NCBI RefSeq assembly: GCF_900101705.1 | Contig: NZ_FNAC01000016.1 | Span: forward strand, 27,935 to 91,934 | DNA from: Algoriphagus faecimaris | GTDB taxonomy: Bacteria; Bacteroidota; Bacteroidia; Cytophagales; Cyclobacteriaceae | Reading direction: 5' to 3' | DNA length: 64,000 bases | Shown: one piece after another, positions 42,677 to 51,300 of the stretch | How the letters are laid out: the number at the start of each line of letters is the position of its first letter | Position numbering within the stretch: position 1 is the first letter of the stretch | Made by a program: the position numbers and the translations under genes | Notes under the pieces: model-generated | What the model saw: only the letters and a program-made list of their open reading frames with translations | Told to the model about the DNA's origin: nothing | Database searches by the model: none

Positions 42677-44131
42677 ATGCAAAAGCTAAATCTTAGCCAG
42701 TCACTTTCACAGAAGCTTTCACCTCAGCAGATACAATTTATCAAGCTGCTGCAGGTGCCTACGGCCGAATTGGACACGAGGATCGAGGAGGAATTAGAGA
42801 TCAATCCTGCCTTAGAGGAAGGAAAAGAAGAGAAAGAAGATTCAGAAAAAGACGAATTTGAAGATACCTACGAAGAAGATTTGGGTTCAGATGATCGAGA
42901 TCTGAATCTTGATGACTATCTCGACGATGAATACGGCGGGTATAAAATGCAGGGGGATGGGAATTACAATGCCGATGAAGAGGATCGTGAAATTCCCATT
43001 TCATCGCAAGCGTCTCTTCATGAGCTCTTGATCCAGCAGCTCAATTACCTAAAGCTCGATGATAGACAGCGGATTATTGGTCAGCAGCTGATTGGAAGTA
43101 TTGAAAATGATGGCTACATCCGTCGTGATTTAGAGGCGATTATCAACGATCTGGCCTTCAGTCAAAACATAGAGACAGATATCGATGAGCTAGAAGAAAT
43201 CCTCAGGAAAATCCAAACTTTTGATCCTGCCGGAATTGCTTCTCGTAACCTCCAGGAATGCTTGATTTTACAATTGGAAAGAAAGGAACATCCCGAAGAC
43301 CCAACCGTACAACATGCATTGAGAATCATACACGATTGCTTTGAAGAGTTTACTAAGAAGCATTACTCCAAGATTCAACGGAGATGTGACCTCAATGAAG
43401 AAGAGACTAAAGAGGCTGTGAATCTGATCACTAAGCTGAACCCAAAACCAGGGGGAGTCTCAGAGGGATTAGTGAGAACACAGTATATTATTCCGGATTT
43501 TATTTTGACCAATAACTCAGGAAAGCTTGAAATCAGTTTAAATTCAAAAAATGCTCCTGAACTAAGAATATCTAGGTCATATTCTGAGATGTTTGATGCC
43601 TACGATAAATCAGACAAAAAGGATAAAAAGCTCAAAGAGACAGTGTCTTTTGTGAAGCAAAAGTTAGATGCTGCCAAATGGTTTATTGATGCCATCAAGC
43701 AAAGACAAAATACGCTTTTGAGAACGATGGAGGCAATTCTGGAGTATCAAAAAGAGTTTTTCATCGATGGAGATGAAACTAATCTTCGTCCAATGATTCT
43801 GAAAGATATCGCTGAGAAAATCGATATGGATATCTCTACAGTATCTCGTGTAGCCAATAGCAAATCTATACAGACCGAATTTGGCGTATATCCTTTGAAG
43901 TATTTCTTCTCCGAAGGTATTGCTACGGATAGCGGTGAAGATGTGAGTAATAGAGAGGTGAAGTTTGTCTTGCAAGGCATGGTGGATGCCGAAGATAAAA
44001 TGAAGCCGCTATCGGACGATAAATTGGTGAAAATGCTCAATCAGAAGGGATATAATATTGCTAGAAGGACTGTAGCAAAGTATCGGGAACAGTTGCAAAT
44101 CCCGGTAGCTAGACTAAGAAAAGAATTGTAG
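42677..44131 (+). CDS. rpoN: RNA polymerase sigma-54 factor
   Basis: A 484-residue alternative sigma factor. Region I is Gln/Leu-rich (LNLSQSLSQKLSPQQIQFIKLLQVP), and region II is a very acidic linker (about residues 48-95). Region III follows with the core-binding domain, a helix-turn-helix (DIAEKIDMDISTVSRVANSK) and the C-terminal RpoN box ARRTVAKYRE near residue 464. It recognises GG-N10-GC promoters and needs enhancer-binding ATPases; none is in this window. Its stop codon overlaps by 1 nt the GTG start of the following membrane protein gene. Confidence 0.95.
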   Translation: MQKLNLSQSLSQKLSPQQIQFIKLLQVPTAELDTRIEEELEINPALEEGKEEKEDSEKDEFEDTYEEDLGSDDRDLNLDDYLDDEYGGYKMQGDGNYNADEEDREIPISSQASLHELLIQQLNYLKLDDRQRIIGQQLIGSIENDGYIRRDLEAIINDLAFSQNIETDIDELEEILRKIQTFDPAGIASRNLQECLILQLERKEHPEDPTVQHALRIIHDCFEEFTKKHYSKIQRRCDLNEEETKEAVNLITKLNPKPGGVSEGLVRTQYIIPDFILTNNSGKLEISLNSKNAPELRISRSYSEMFDAYDKSDKKDKKLKETVSFVKQKLDAAKWFIDAIKQRQNTLLRTMEAILEYQKEFFIDGDETNLRPMILKDIAEKIDMDISTVSRVANSKSIQTEFGVYPLKYFFSEGIATDSGEDVSNREVKFVLQGMVDAEDKMKPLSDDKLVKMLNQKGYNIARRTVAKYREQLQIPVARLRKEL

Positions 44132-44751
44132 TGGGGAGAATCGCGGCACTGATTATTTCAGTTATCTTTCAACCTTTATTGATGCCAACCTTGGTTTTTG
44201 GGTTGATTTTGTTTGGAGTACCTGAAGCGAGTAGTGTTCCCACTGAATTTAAGCTTCGGATTTTTTATTTAATAATAATTTCTACTTTGGTTATTCCGAT
44301 GGTCACCATCATTGGATTGCGATTGAGTGGTACTGTTAAAAGTCTTCACATGGCAGAACTCAAGGATCGTCTGATTCCTTTTTCTGTAACTTCAATTTAT
44401 TTTTTGATGACCGTATATTTTATGAGACAAATCAGCGAACTGGATCCCATCATGTGGCAGTCATTAGCAGTAATAGCAGGTGTGATTGTCTTTTTGACTA
44501 TCGTGACCATATTCTGGAAAATGTCGGCTCATATGACTGGTGTAGGAGGCTTGTTAGCTTTGGTAGTCGTGTTTAGTATGAATTTTCCAAATTTTGCTGC
44601 TCTTTATCCTCTGCTTTTGTCGATTATTTTAGCCGGCATAGTCGGTAGTGCTCGATTGGCCTTAAATGCTCATCGCCCGCTAGAAATCTATGTTGGTTTG
44701 TCTTATGGGTTTGTCAGTTGTTTTTTACTCTTTTCATGGCTTTGGTCCTAG
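44131..44751 (+). CDS. Membrane protein resembling a diverged PAP2 phosphatase
   Basis: A 206-residue protein starting at GTG, overlapping the rpoN stop by 1 nt. It has five or six hydrophobic segments. Three short motifs, spaced as in PAP2 lipid phosphatases, are visible: KDRLIPF (compare KxxxxxxRP), SAHMTGVGG (compare PSGH) and ARLALNAH (compare SRxxxxxH). The matches are imperfect, so activity on a phospholipid or undecaprenyl pyrophosphate is inferred only. Coupling to rpoN is unusual. It is followed by a strong terminator. Confidence 0.6.
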   Translation: MGRIAALIISVIFQPLLMPTLVFGLILFGVPEASSVPTEFKLRIFYLIIISTLVIPMVTIIGLRLSGTVKSLHMAELKDRLIPFSVTSIYFLMTVYFMRQISELDPIMWQSLAVIAGVIVFLTIVTIFWKMSAHMTGVGGLLALVVVFSMNFPNFAALYPLLLSIILAGIVGSARLALNAHRPLEIYVGLSYGFVSCFLLFSWLWS

Positions 44752-44774
44752 CACCTTAGATTTAAAGCAAAAAA

Positions 44775-44805
44775 AATCGAATCTGTCATTGATTCGATTT
44801 TTTTT
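44775..44805. terminator. Bidirectional terminator after the PAP2-like gene
   Basis: A perfect 9-bp stem AATCGAATC (44775-44783) / GATTCGATT (44791-44799) is flanked by A and T runs, serving both convergent genes. Confidence 0.85.
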
Positions 44806-44817
44806 AATCATTTGAGC

Positions 44818-45564
44818 TTAGAATAAATGGATAGCCACTCCAAAGCTAAGTTGCTGCGCTTCGTTGTTGAAAGGGCCTAAATCTTCTTGGAAAAGTTTGT
44901 TTAAACCGACATAAGACCAAAAATAAAACCCGGGGCTACCTGCTTTGAGTGAAAGGCCATACCGGATTTTTTCCAAGCCATAATTTTGAGCATCCTTTAC
45001 CTTTCTGGTAAGCCCATCCTCATCCGTATAGTTTATTTTGCTATGCGCATTGTAGAGAAATCCTACTCGAGCGCCTAGGCTTACCCGGAATCCCTTGGAA
45101 TAATTTCTTTTATTTGCATGGTAGGTGATGTCAAGAGGTATATCAAAATAATTGATGGCAAAATTATTTTTGTCTACCTGAATGTTATCTCCAAATACCT
45201 CTGTCAATTCTAGGTATTGACTTGACTCAGGTCCTTTTGCAGGGTCATTGAAAAGGTTTTGCTCATCTTGAAAAGCAAATTTATTGGAGCTGATACCAAA
45301 ACCTGGGTCAAAAGTAAAACCTGAAGTCTCCCCAAAGATAGAAATCGGGTATTGATAATAAACATTAAAGGAACGAGAACCAAAAAAAGCGGTGCTGATG
45401 TCCGCAGGCCTATTATTGAGTAGATTAAATCCCAATTCGACTTTCAAGTCAGCGGGGATATTAGGTCTTCCTCCGATGGGTACTTTTGGTGTTTTTATTT
45501 CTTCCTGGGCAAAGGCAAGTTGGACAAGGCTAAAAGCGAAAAGGAATCCGAATATTTTTTTCAT
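44818..45564 (-). CDS. Outer-membrane beta-barrel protein (PorT-like)
   Basis: A 248-residue secreted protein with a signal peptide (KIFGFLFAFSLVQLAFAQ, cleaved near residue 19). The mature region has alternating strands ending in LSFGVAIHLF, and the stretch around residues 150-180 (YHANKRNYSKGFRVSLGARVGFLYN) is typical of the outer-membrane beta-barrel family. Function unknown. A candidate -7 box (TATTTTTG on the minus strand, 45597-45604) lies 33 nt upstream of the start, without a good -33 box. Confidence 0.82.
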   Translation of the reverse strand: MKKIFGFLFAFSLVQLAFAQEEIKTPKVPIGGRPNIPADLKVELGFNLLNNRPADISTAFFGSRSFNVYYQYPISIFGETSGFTFDPGFGISSNKFAFQDEQNLFNDPAKGPESSQYLELTEVFGDNIQVDKNNFAINYFDIPLDITYHANKRNYSKGFRVSLGARVGFLYNAHSKINYTDEDGLTRKVKDAQNYGLEKIRYGLSLKAGSPGFYFWSYVGLNKLFQEDLGPFNNEAQQLSFGVAIHLF

Positions 45565-45703
45565 TAAATCGAGGCTTATTTACATTCTATTGCGGACAAA
45601 AATAGAAAATCTCATAGGATTAAACCTGCTTTTCCTCTTAATAATTCTTAAGGCTCATTTTCAGATCAATAGAGTAGGCAAGAAAATTCTCTCAAGAAGA
45701 TAC

Positions 45704-45734
45704 TTGTAGAAAATTTAATTTTGGGTACCTTTGC
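45704..45734 (+). promoter_or_regulatory. Promoter of tRNA-Arg
   Basis: TTG (45704-45706), a 19-nt spacer and TACCTTTGC (45726-45734) match the Bacteroidota consensus exactly. Transcription should begin just before the tRNA at 45745. Confidence 0.75.
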
Positions 45735-45744
45735 AAACCGAAAC

Positions 45745-45818
45745 GGCCTCGTAGCTCAACTGAATAGAGCACCTGATTACGGCTCAGGAGGTTTCAGGTT
45801 TGAATCCTGACGAGGTCA
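45745..45818 (+). tRNA. tRNA-Arg (ACG)
   Basis: A 74-nt tRNA. Acceptor GGCCTCG (45745-45751) pairs with CGAGGTC (45811-45817) including one G-T pair. The anticodon stem CCTGA/TCAGG holds the loop TTACGGC with anticodon ACG. The T-arm TCAGG/CCTGA carries TTTGAAT, a slightly unusual T-loop. CCA is not encoded. It heads a tandem array of decayed copies. Confidence 0.93.
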
Positions 45819-45820
45819 CA

Positions 45821-45852
45821 AAGCTCAACTTTTCAAGTTGGGCTTTTTTTTT
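45821..45852 (+). terminator. Terminator of tRNA-Arg
   Basis: An 11-bp stem AAGCTCAACTT (45821-45831) / AAGTTGGGCTT (45835-45845), with a TTC loop and one T-G pair, is followed by nine T. The same terminator recurs after each decayed tRNA copy, near 46052, 46283 and 46506. Confidence 0.88.
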
Positions 45853-45957
45853 GACCACGCAGTATATGCGAAAGGGTTGCAGTGTTATTTAAGGTATTTT
45901 GTCCGTCTACAGGTTTCCAATTTATTCCTTAATTGTGTCAACCTATTCCAGTCCACT

Positions 45958-46049
45958 CCCCGTAGCTCAACAGAATAGAGCATCCCGATAAGATCTGGAA
46001 GTTTTCAGGTTTGAATTCCCGCTTTGCGGGACAGGCTCTGACCAGGTCA
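45958..46049 (+). pseudogene. Decayed tRNA-Arg copy 1 with inserted hairpin
   Basis: GTAGCTCAACAGAATAGAGC matches the D-arm of tRNA-Arg and TTTTCAGGTTTGAAT its T-arm, and the 3' end reads CTGACCAGGTCA. The anticodon stem is lost (CATCCCGATAAGATCTGGAA) and the acceptor 5' strand no longer pairs. About 20 nt carrying TCCCGC-TTT-GCGGGA (46017-46031) interrupts the T-arm. It cannot fold as a tRNA. Confidence 0.75.
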
Positions 46050-46188
46050 CAAAGCTCAACTTTTCAAGTTGGGCTTTTTTTTTGACCACGCAGTATATGC
46101 GAAAGGGTTGCAGTGTTATTTAAGGTATTTTGTCCGTCTACAGGTTTCCAATTTATTCCTTAATTGTGTCAACCTATTCCAGTCCACT

Positions 46189-46280
46189 CCCCGTAGCTCA
46201 ACAGAATAGAGCATCCCGATAAGATCTGGAAGTTTTCAGGTTTGAATTCCCGCTTTGCGGGACAGGCTCTGACCAGGTCA
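46189..46280 (+). pseudogene. Decayed tRNA-Arg copy 2 with inserted hairpin
   Basis: Essentially identical to copy 1, offset by 231 nt. The inserted hairpin is at 46248-46262. It has the same lost anticodon and acceptor pairing. Confidence 0.75.
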
Positions 46281-46430
46281 CAAAGCTCAACTCTTCAAGT
46301 TGGGCTTTTTTTTGTGACCATGCAGTATATGCGAAAGGGTTACATGTTATTTAAGGTATTTTGTCCGTCTACAGGTTTCCAATTTATTCCTTAATTGTGT
46401 CAACCTATTCCAGTTTACTTCCCGGTAGCT

Positions 46431-46503
46431 CAACAGAATAGAGCATCCAGATAAGGTTTCAGGTTTGAATTCCCGCATTGCGGGACAGGCTCTGACGAGG
46501 TCA
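46431..46503 (+). pseudogene. Decayed tRNA-Arg copy 3 with inserted hairpin
   Basis: A shorter and more diverged copy. The D-arm GGTAGCTCAACAGAATAGAGC region is kept, the anticodon arm is reduced to CATCCAGATAAGG, and the hairpin TCCCGC-ATT-GCGGGA lies at 46471-46485. The 3' end CTGACGAGGTCA is closer to the intact gene than in copies 1 and 2. Confidence 0.72.
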
Positions 46504-46577
46504 CAAAGCTCAACTCTTCAAGCTGAGCTTTTTTTTTGAGCTCTTTGTGTGTACTTTTCTAACCTCAAATAAAAGAA

Positions 46578-46841
46578 ATGAAGCGAATTCGACTCTTTTC
46601 CCTTGGCGTATTACTTTGCTTGTCCTCCTGCGAAAGCTGGCTTCAAGATATAGGTCTGAAAGACATTAAAAGGATAGATGGTCCGTGTACTATTGTGCTG
46701 GAAGACGGTTCGGTGATAGAAACCCCTTTCAGCTTGGAGGTTACCATCAAAACTGAAGCAATCACCTATAGAGATGAAGAGGGGAAGCTTTGGTCACTTT
46801 TTAGAGAAGACTATCAGAGCTATTCCTGTGGAGGTAATTAA
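46578..46841 (+). CDS. Small lipoprotein of unknown function
   Basis: An 87-residue protein with a lipoprotein signal: basic MKRIR, a hydrophobic stretch and the lipobox LSSC with lipidated Cys18. The mature 69 residues are predicted beta-rich (CTIVLEDGSVIETPFSLEVTIKTEAITYRDEEGKLW) with two further cysteines (C37 and C84) that could form a disulfide. No family recognised. It is a single-gene unit between the tRNA-derived array and a terminator. Confidence 0.75.
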   Translation: MKRIRLFSLGVLLCLSSCESWLQDIGLKDIKRIDGPCTIVLEDGSVIETPFSLEVTIKTEAITYRDEEGKLWSLFREDYQSYSCGGN

Positions 46842-46844
46842 AAA

Positions 46845-46876
46845 AAGCTGTCAGATTTTTCTGACAGCTTTTTTTT
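46845..46876. terminator. Terminator after the small lipoprotein gene
   Basis: A perfect 10-bp stem AAGCTGTCAG (46845-46854) / CTGACAGCTT (46861-46870) with a six-nt loop is flanked by A and T runs and serves both convergent genes. Confidence 0.88.
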
Positions 46877-46877
46877 G

Positions 46878-48125
46878 TTAATGTTGAGGGGTAGGTACAG
46901 GTGGTCGCTTTCCCTTTTGCCAAAAGAATAAAATGGTGAATGCTATTATAAGGATAATTGGAAAAGTAGTCATTGTAGAAAGGGTTGCTTGACCTGCTGC
47001 TAGATCTAAATCTGTTCCTGTTAGACCTAATTCACTTTTTTCTTCAATATCACTATCAATCCAAACACCAATTATAGGTTGGAAAATTGCTGTTGAAAAC
47101 ATTCCTACTCCTCCGATTATTGACATTCCAAGTGCTCCACTTTTTGGTACTCTGGTGGCAATAAATCCAATCATTGTAGGCCAAAAGAAGGCTACTCCTG
47201 TAGCGAAGAATATTGCTGCTACATACACCATGAAACCTGTCTGAATACTGAATAGATAGATACCAAGGGTTGAAATTACTGCGCCTGATAACAATACTCC
47301 GGTTTGGCCTAGTGCTTTTGTGACTGGACCTCCAAAGAATCGTAAAACTGCCATCAGACCTGTAGTAAGAGCGAGAACTAACATTGGTTTAGCCCCTGAG
47401 CTTTCCATTATCAATCCAGTCCATTTTTGAGGGCCAAATTCGGTAATTGCAGTAAGTGCCATACAAGCAAAAATAAACAGAAACAAAGGTGATAGCATTG
47501 CTTTGAAATTGGCTGAAAGAGAACTTGCTTGTTCCACACTTGCTTTTGGAAAAGTTTTACCATTGAATAGATACGCATAAATAAGAGCTGGTATTGGGAT
47601 AAGCCAAAATTGGCTTTGCCATGAGAACCCTAAAGTTGACATTAATTCGGAAAGCAATGCGCCGACAAAAATTCCACCTGGGAACCACATGTGGAATCTA
47701 TTTAACATTTTGTTCATTTTTTCTCCAGTGTACATGTCAGCAATCATTGGATTACAAGCTGCCTCTGTACATCCACATCCAATACCCATTAATAAGTTGG
47801 AAACTAATAGTAAAGCAAAGCTTAAATCAGAAACGTAGTAAATGGCAAATAGAGTTAGTCCTGCCCCAATAAAGTGCGTAAGGAACGCAATTTTCATGAT
47901 TTTTTTTGGGCCAATTGTGTGATAAATTAAACCGCCTATTATCATCGCTATAGGAAAACCAAAAAACCAAAGGGAGTTGAGGTAGCCAAGATTTTCAGCA
48001 GAATATCCAAGATCAAGGCCTAGCTGTTTTAAAGTACCAGCACTAATACTGAATGAAAAGGCTGTTGTTATCAAAGCGAAACAGCTCGCAGTGAAGAGAG
48101 CTTTACGATTAATTGCTTGCGTCAT
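46878..48125 (-). CDS. MFS transporter
   Basis: A 415-residue inner-membrane protein with 12 hydrophobic segments. It has the N-terminal half motif GGLIYHTIGPKKIMKIAFLTHFIGAGL (loop 2-3 type) and MGIGCGCTEAACNPMIADMYTGEKMNKMLNRFHMWFPGGIFVG, a pattern reminiscent of FucP-like sugar:proton symporters. The substrate cannot be assigned. It stands alone, with 237 nt of AT-rich sequence upstream that shows no clear promoter. Confidence 0.8.
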   Translation of the reverse strand: MTQAINRKALFTASCFALITTAFSFSISAGTLKQLGLDLGYSAENLGYLNSLWFFGFPIAMIIGGLIYHTIGPKKIMKIAFLTHFIGAGLTLFAIYYVSDLSFALLLVSNLLMGIGCGCTEAACNPMIADMYTGEKMNKMLNRFHMWFPGGIFVGALLSELMSTLGFSWQSQFWLIPIPALIYAYLFNGKTFPKASVEQASSLSANFKAMLSPLFLFIFACMALTAITEFGPQKWTGLIMESSGAKPMLVLALTTGLMAVLRFFGGPVTKALGQTGVLLSGAVISTLGIYLFSIQTGFMVYVAAIFFATGVAFFWPTMIGFIATRVPKSGALGMSIIGGVGMFSTAIFQPIIGVWIDSDIEEKSELGLTGTDLDLAAGQATLSTMTTFPIILIIAFTILFFWQKGKRPPVPTPQH

Positions 48126-48362
48126 AGAATAGGTTTTTTGGATTAGAGGTTTTGATAATGCATACGTTTGAAACAGCTGAAAATAGGAAAAATATTGGAT
48201 ACTGACTTTTCCGATAATAAAAATTTTTATTTGGATGACGCTCCTTACCAGGATAAACCTACTCCAAAGAATAGTAGTTGAAAAATTAGGGCATGGTTAT
48301 GAGACTCGATATCGCTTGAAAATCAGTAGTTAAAAAAAATGATACTTGGACTAAGCCCAAAT

Positions 48363-51300
48363 TTATTCAATTACCAAAATGGATCCTAATTGGTATTGAC
48401 TGATATTTTTTTCCAGATTCACATAGTTGATTCTTACAGAATAAGAGCCATTAGGGACTTTTTCGCCATTGAAATAGCCATCCCATTGACAGGTAGATTC
48501 CTCAGAAATTAAACTGCTGTTTTCACAATAAAAGATAAGCTGTCCCCATTGATTGAAAATCCAGACCTCTAATTCGTCAATGAGGAAATTGGTGTAGATT
48601 AAAAAGTTTTTATCAGGATCTCCTGGGATAATTGCCGTAGGGAAAATCACTTTAAGTTCACATTCTTCCTCAGCGGTGAAGGAGGCCTGATAAGCGCAGC
48701 CTTCCAAGCTATATACAGTTAAAGAATAATCTCCTGGTCTAATGGGCTTGAAAGTAGGATTGGTAGAAACCAAATCCTCCCCCAAGTACCACTCATAGCT
48801 TGCGAAACTTCCGGGATTAAGGTTAGGACCAATCTCGTATCGTTCACAGACTTGATAAGTATCACCTAATTCAGGCCGCACTGGGTCTTGGCTTCGTAAC
48901 ACTAAAGCTTGATCAAAACCTAGTAAACATGGAATATCATTAAAAACGCGCACTTCATAGGTGCCTTCATCAAAGGCTAAAATTTCTTCTTGTCCCCTAC
49001 TATTTACCAGTTCTGATTGATTTCCACTCAAGTCAGTAAACCACCACTCAATCTGGGTAATTTCTGTAAGGTCTGCCTGAAGCGTAAGAACAGTGGATGC
49101 TTCATCTGGGCAGAGTGGCTCGGTGGTAAGGTTGACATCTACACTTAGCACAGGAGTTTCTGCTGTAAAGTTTACACGTTGGGTAGAGGGGCAGCTTGTG
49201 GAACCACTTGGTTGCACTTCAAGAGAAAAATCACCATAGGTGTTGAGTTCAAGGAATTCCTCATCTCCGATTTGATTTCTATTGGTATCATACCAAAAGT
49301 AATCGACCTCATCATTTTGATAATTATTTACCCGTGCTTGGTAAGTTTTTAATCCATTGCAGTCTTCTGAAATTAAAATTGGTTCAAAATCTACAGGGTC
49401 AGTTAGCGTGACTACAAGTTCTTTTTGCTCAGGACAAATAGCTGAATTAGGGTCAGAGTCAAAGGCTAAAAAGATGTAAATTCCATCTAACTCAAGTGTA
49501 AAGCTATCTCCCGAGGATCCGGTTTGTGTATTTCCTGCAGGGTCAGTTACGGTAAATTCAAGTGATTCCGTTGTTTGGGGAGTAAGTTCGAAATTTTCAC
49601 AGACAGTCAGTTCTGCAGGAATATCAAATAGAACTTTATCAGGGATTAAATTCAGTTCTATGGTTTCTCTTCCGAGTTCACATTCTTCTACACTAATTCC
49701 TGGGATAAATCTGAACAGTGCAGCCTCGTAGGTTCCCGCAATTCGTGTTTGGAATTCTTTCAAGTTTTCAAATTCGGGTAAATCATCGACAGTACCATCC
49801 TCGTTAAATCTTCTCCATCGGATATCAGTGACTGCCTCAGGGAAGGTAGATTCTAGGCTGACAATAGCCTCAGGGCCAAATTCACATAATTTGGTCTGGT
49901 TCAAGGTCACATCCACACTTAGCACAGGCTCCTCGATCATAAATGTTTTCGGAGGGATGGGACAAGCTTGGGCGTTGATGGGTTGCACGTCAAGTTTAAA
50001 TTCTCCGGTGGAAACGGGAATAAGAAATTGTCCTTGACTGACTACCTGATCATTTTCATCATACCATATAAACCTTGCAGTACTTGGGTCAACACCAAAA
50101 ATCTCTGCTTCAAAGACTCGGTTTCCAAAACAGTCCTCTTGAACCAATCTAGGCTCAAAATCAATAGGATCTACCAAAGAAACATTAATTTCCCTTGAAA
50201 AGGGGCAGAGAACATCTTGGCCAGGTATTCGACCTACCAAGGTGTAAGTGCCTGCCTTATCAAGTAAGCCAAAGTCTCCACTATTGAAGATAGTTTCTAA
50301 ACCATCGGGATCCGTAAGTGAAAATTCAAGAGCTTGACTTGTTACAGGATATAATTCAAAACTTTGACAAACATTAATATTCGCAGGAACAAAGAAATTG
50401 ACTTGACTTAAGCCAGGTATTTCAATTTCTTCACTTTCGGGTAATGCACAACCATTGCCGTCAAATATTTCAAAAAAGTATTTCCCCCCGGATAAATTAA
50501 CACGAATGGTGTCATTTAATTGAGTAGTGTCTTGGAAAATGGCTGGAATGCCTCTCTCTGTTAAAATTTGGTAGCCCGCCGTAGTGGAGCCATTAGGTAA
50601 TACAATAGAGAATCCTCCCGGTGCTATTCCTGTGCTGGTACAAGTTTCCGGTATAATATCAATTATTTGAAATTCTAATTCGGGAATTGGGTTTTGTAAG
50701 GGAACCACCGCTCCTATAGAATAGGCGCAGGAACCCAGTGCCGTGCTCAATGTATAAGCCCCTGACTTAAGTCCTGGAAATTCTACAATTTCGAAGGCAG
50801 CAAAAGGCCCTAGACTGATTCCTAAAGAATCTATAGTGACTCTATCTACATCAGTTAGCGTTCTGATTTTCAATATTCCATCATCTACAGAACAGTCACT
50901 AGCTCCAAAAGCCTCTTCAAATTCTATTCTAGGTTCAGGATAATAAGTGAAATTTATTGGGATTTCAGCGGTACAAGTGGGATTGTTTGGATTGGGTAAA
51001 GCAAAAATCATAGTGAAATCTCCTGGGCTATCAAGATCTCTAGAGGGGAATAAAGAAAAGTCGGATGATGTACCTAAAAATGTACGAGTAGTTTCACCTT
51101 GGCGCTGTACATACCAGTCTCCTTCAATACTTGGGCTGGACTGAAATTCAATAAACTGGGTGGTACAGACCTCTGTCCTGTCAGAATTGACACTAAAGCT
51201 GTTGATGTCAATGATTGTGGTGGAAAGTGTCCTGACGCACTCGTTTACTCCTTGAGAATTGACGAAGTAAAACTCTACAGCGTAGGTGCCTGGACTATTT

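Larger units (their letters stand above)
45820..46535 (+). repeat. Tandem array of ~231-bp tRNA-Arg-derived units
   Basis: The landmark AAAGCTCAAC occurs at 45820, 46051, 46282 and 46505, giving periods of 231, 231 and 223 bp. Each unit comprises the terminator hairpin, a conserved spacer of about 110 nt (from TTGACCACGCAGTATATGCG to TATTCCAGT), a decayed tRNA-Arg with an inserted hairpin, and the tRNA 3' end. Units 1 and 2 are nearly identical; unit 3 has more changes and is shorter. The array covers the whole 760-nt gap between tRNA-Arg and the lipoprotein gene at 46578. Confidence 0.88.

Noticed and set aside
44775..44805. The long AT-rich hairpin as a regulatory palindrome
   Set aside because: Its position between convergent genes and its flanking A and T runs make it an ordinary bidirectional terminator.
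45820..46535. A CRISPR array
   Set aside because: The repeats are about 231 bp, nearly identical along their whole length and derived from a tRNA gene; there are no short repeats with unique spacers and no cas genes.
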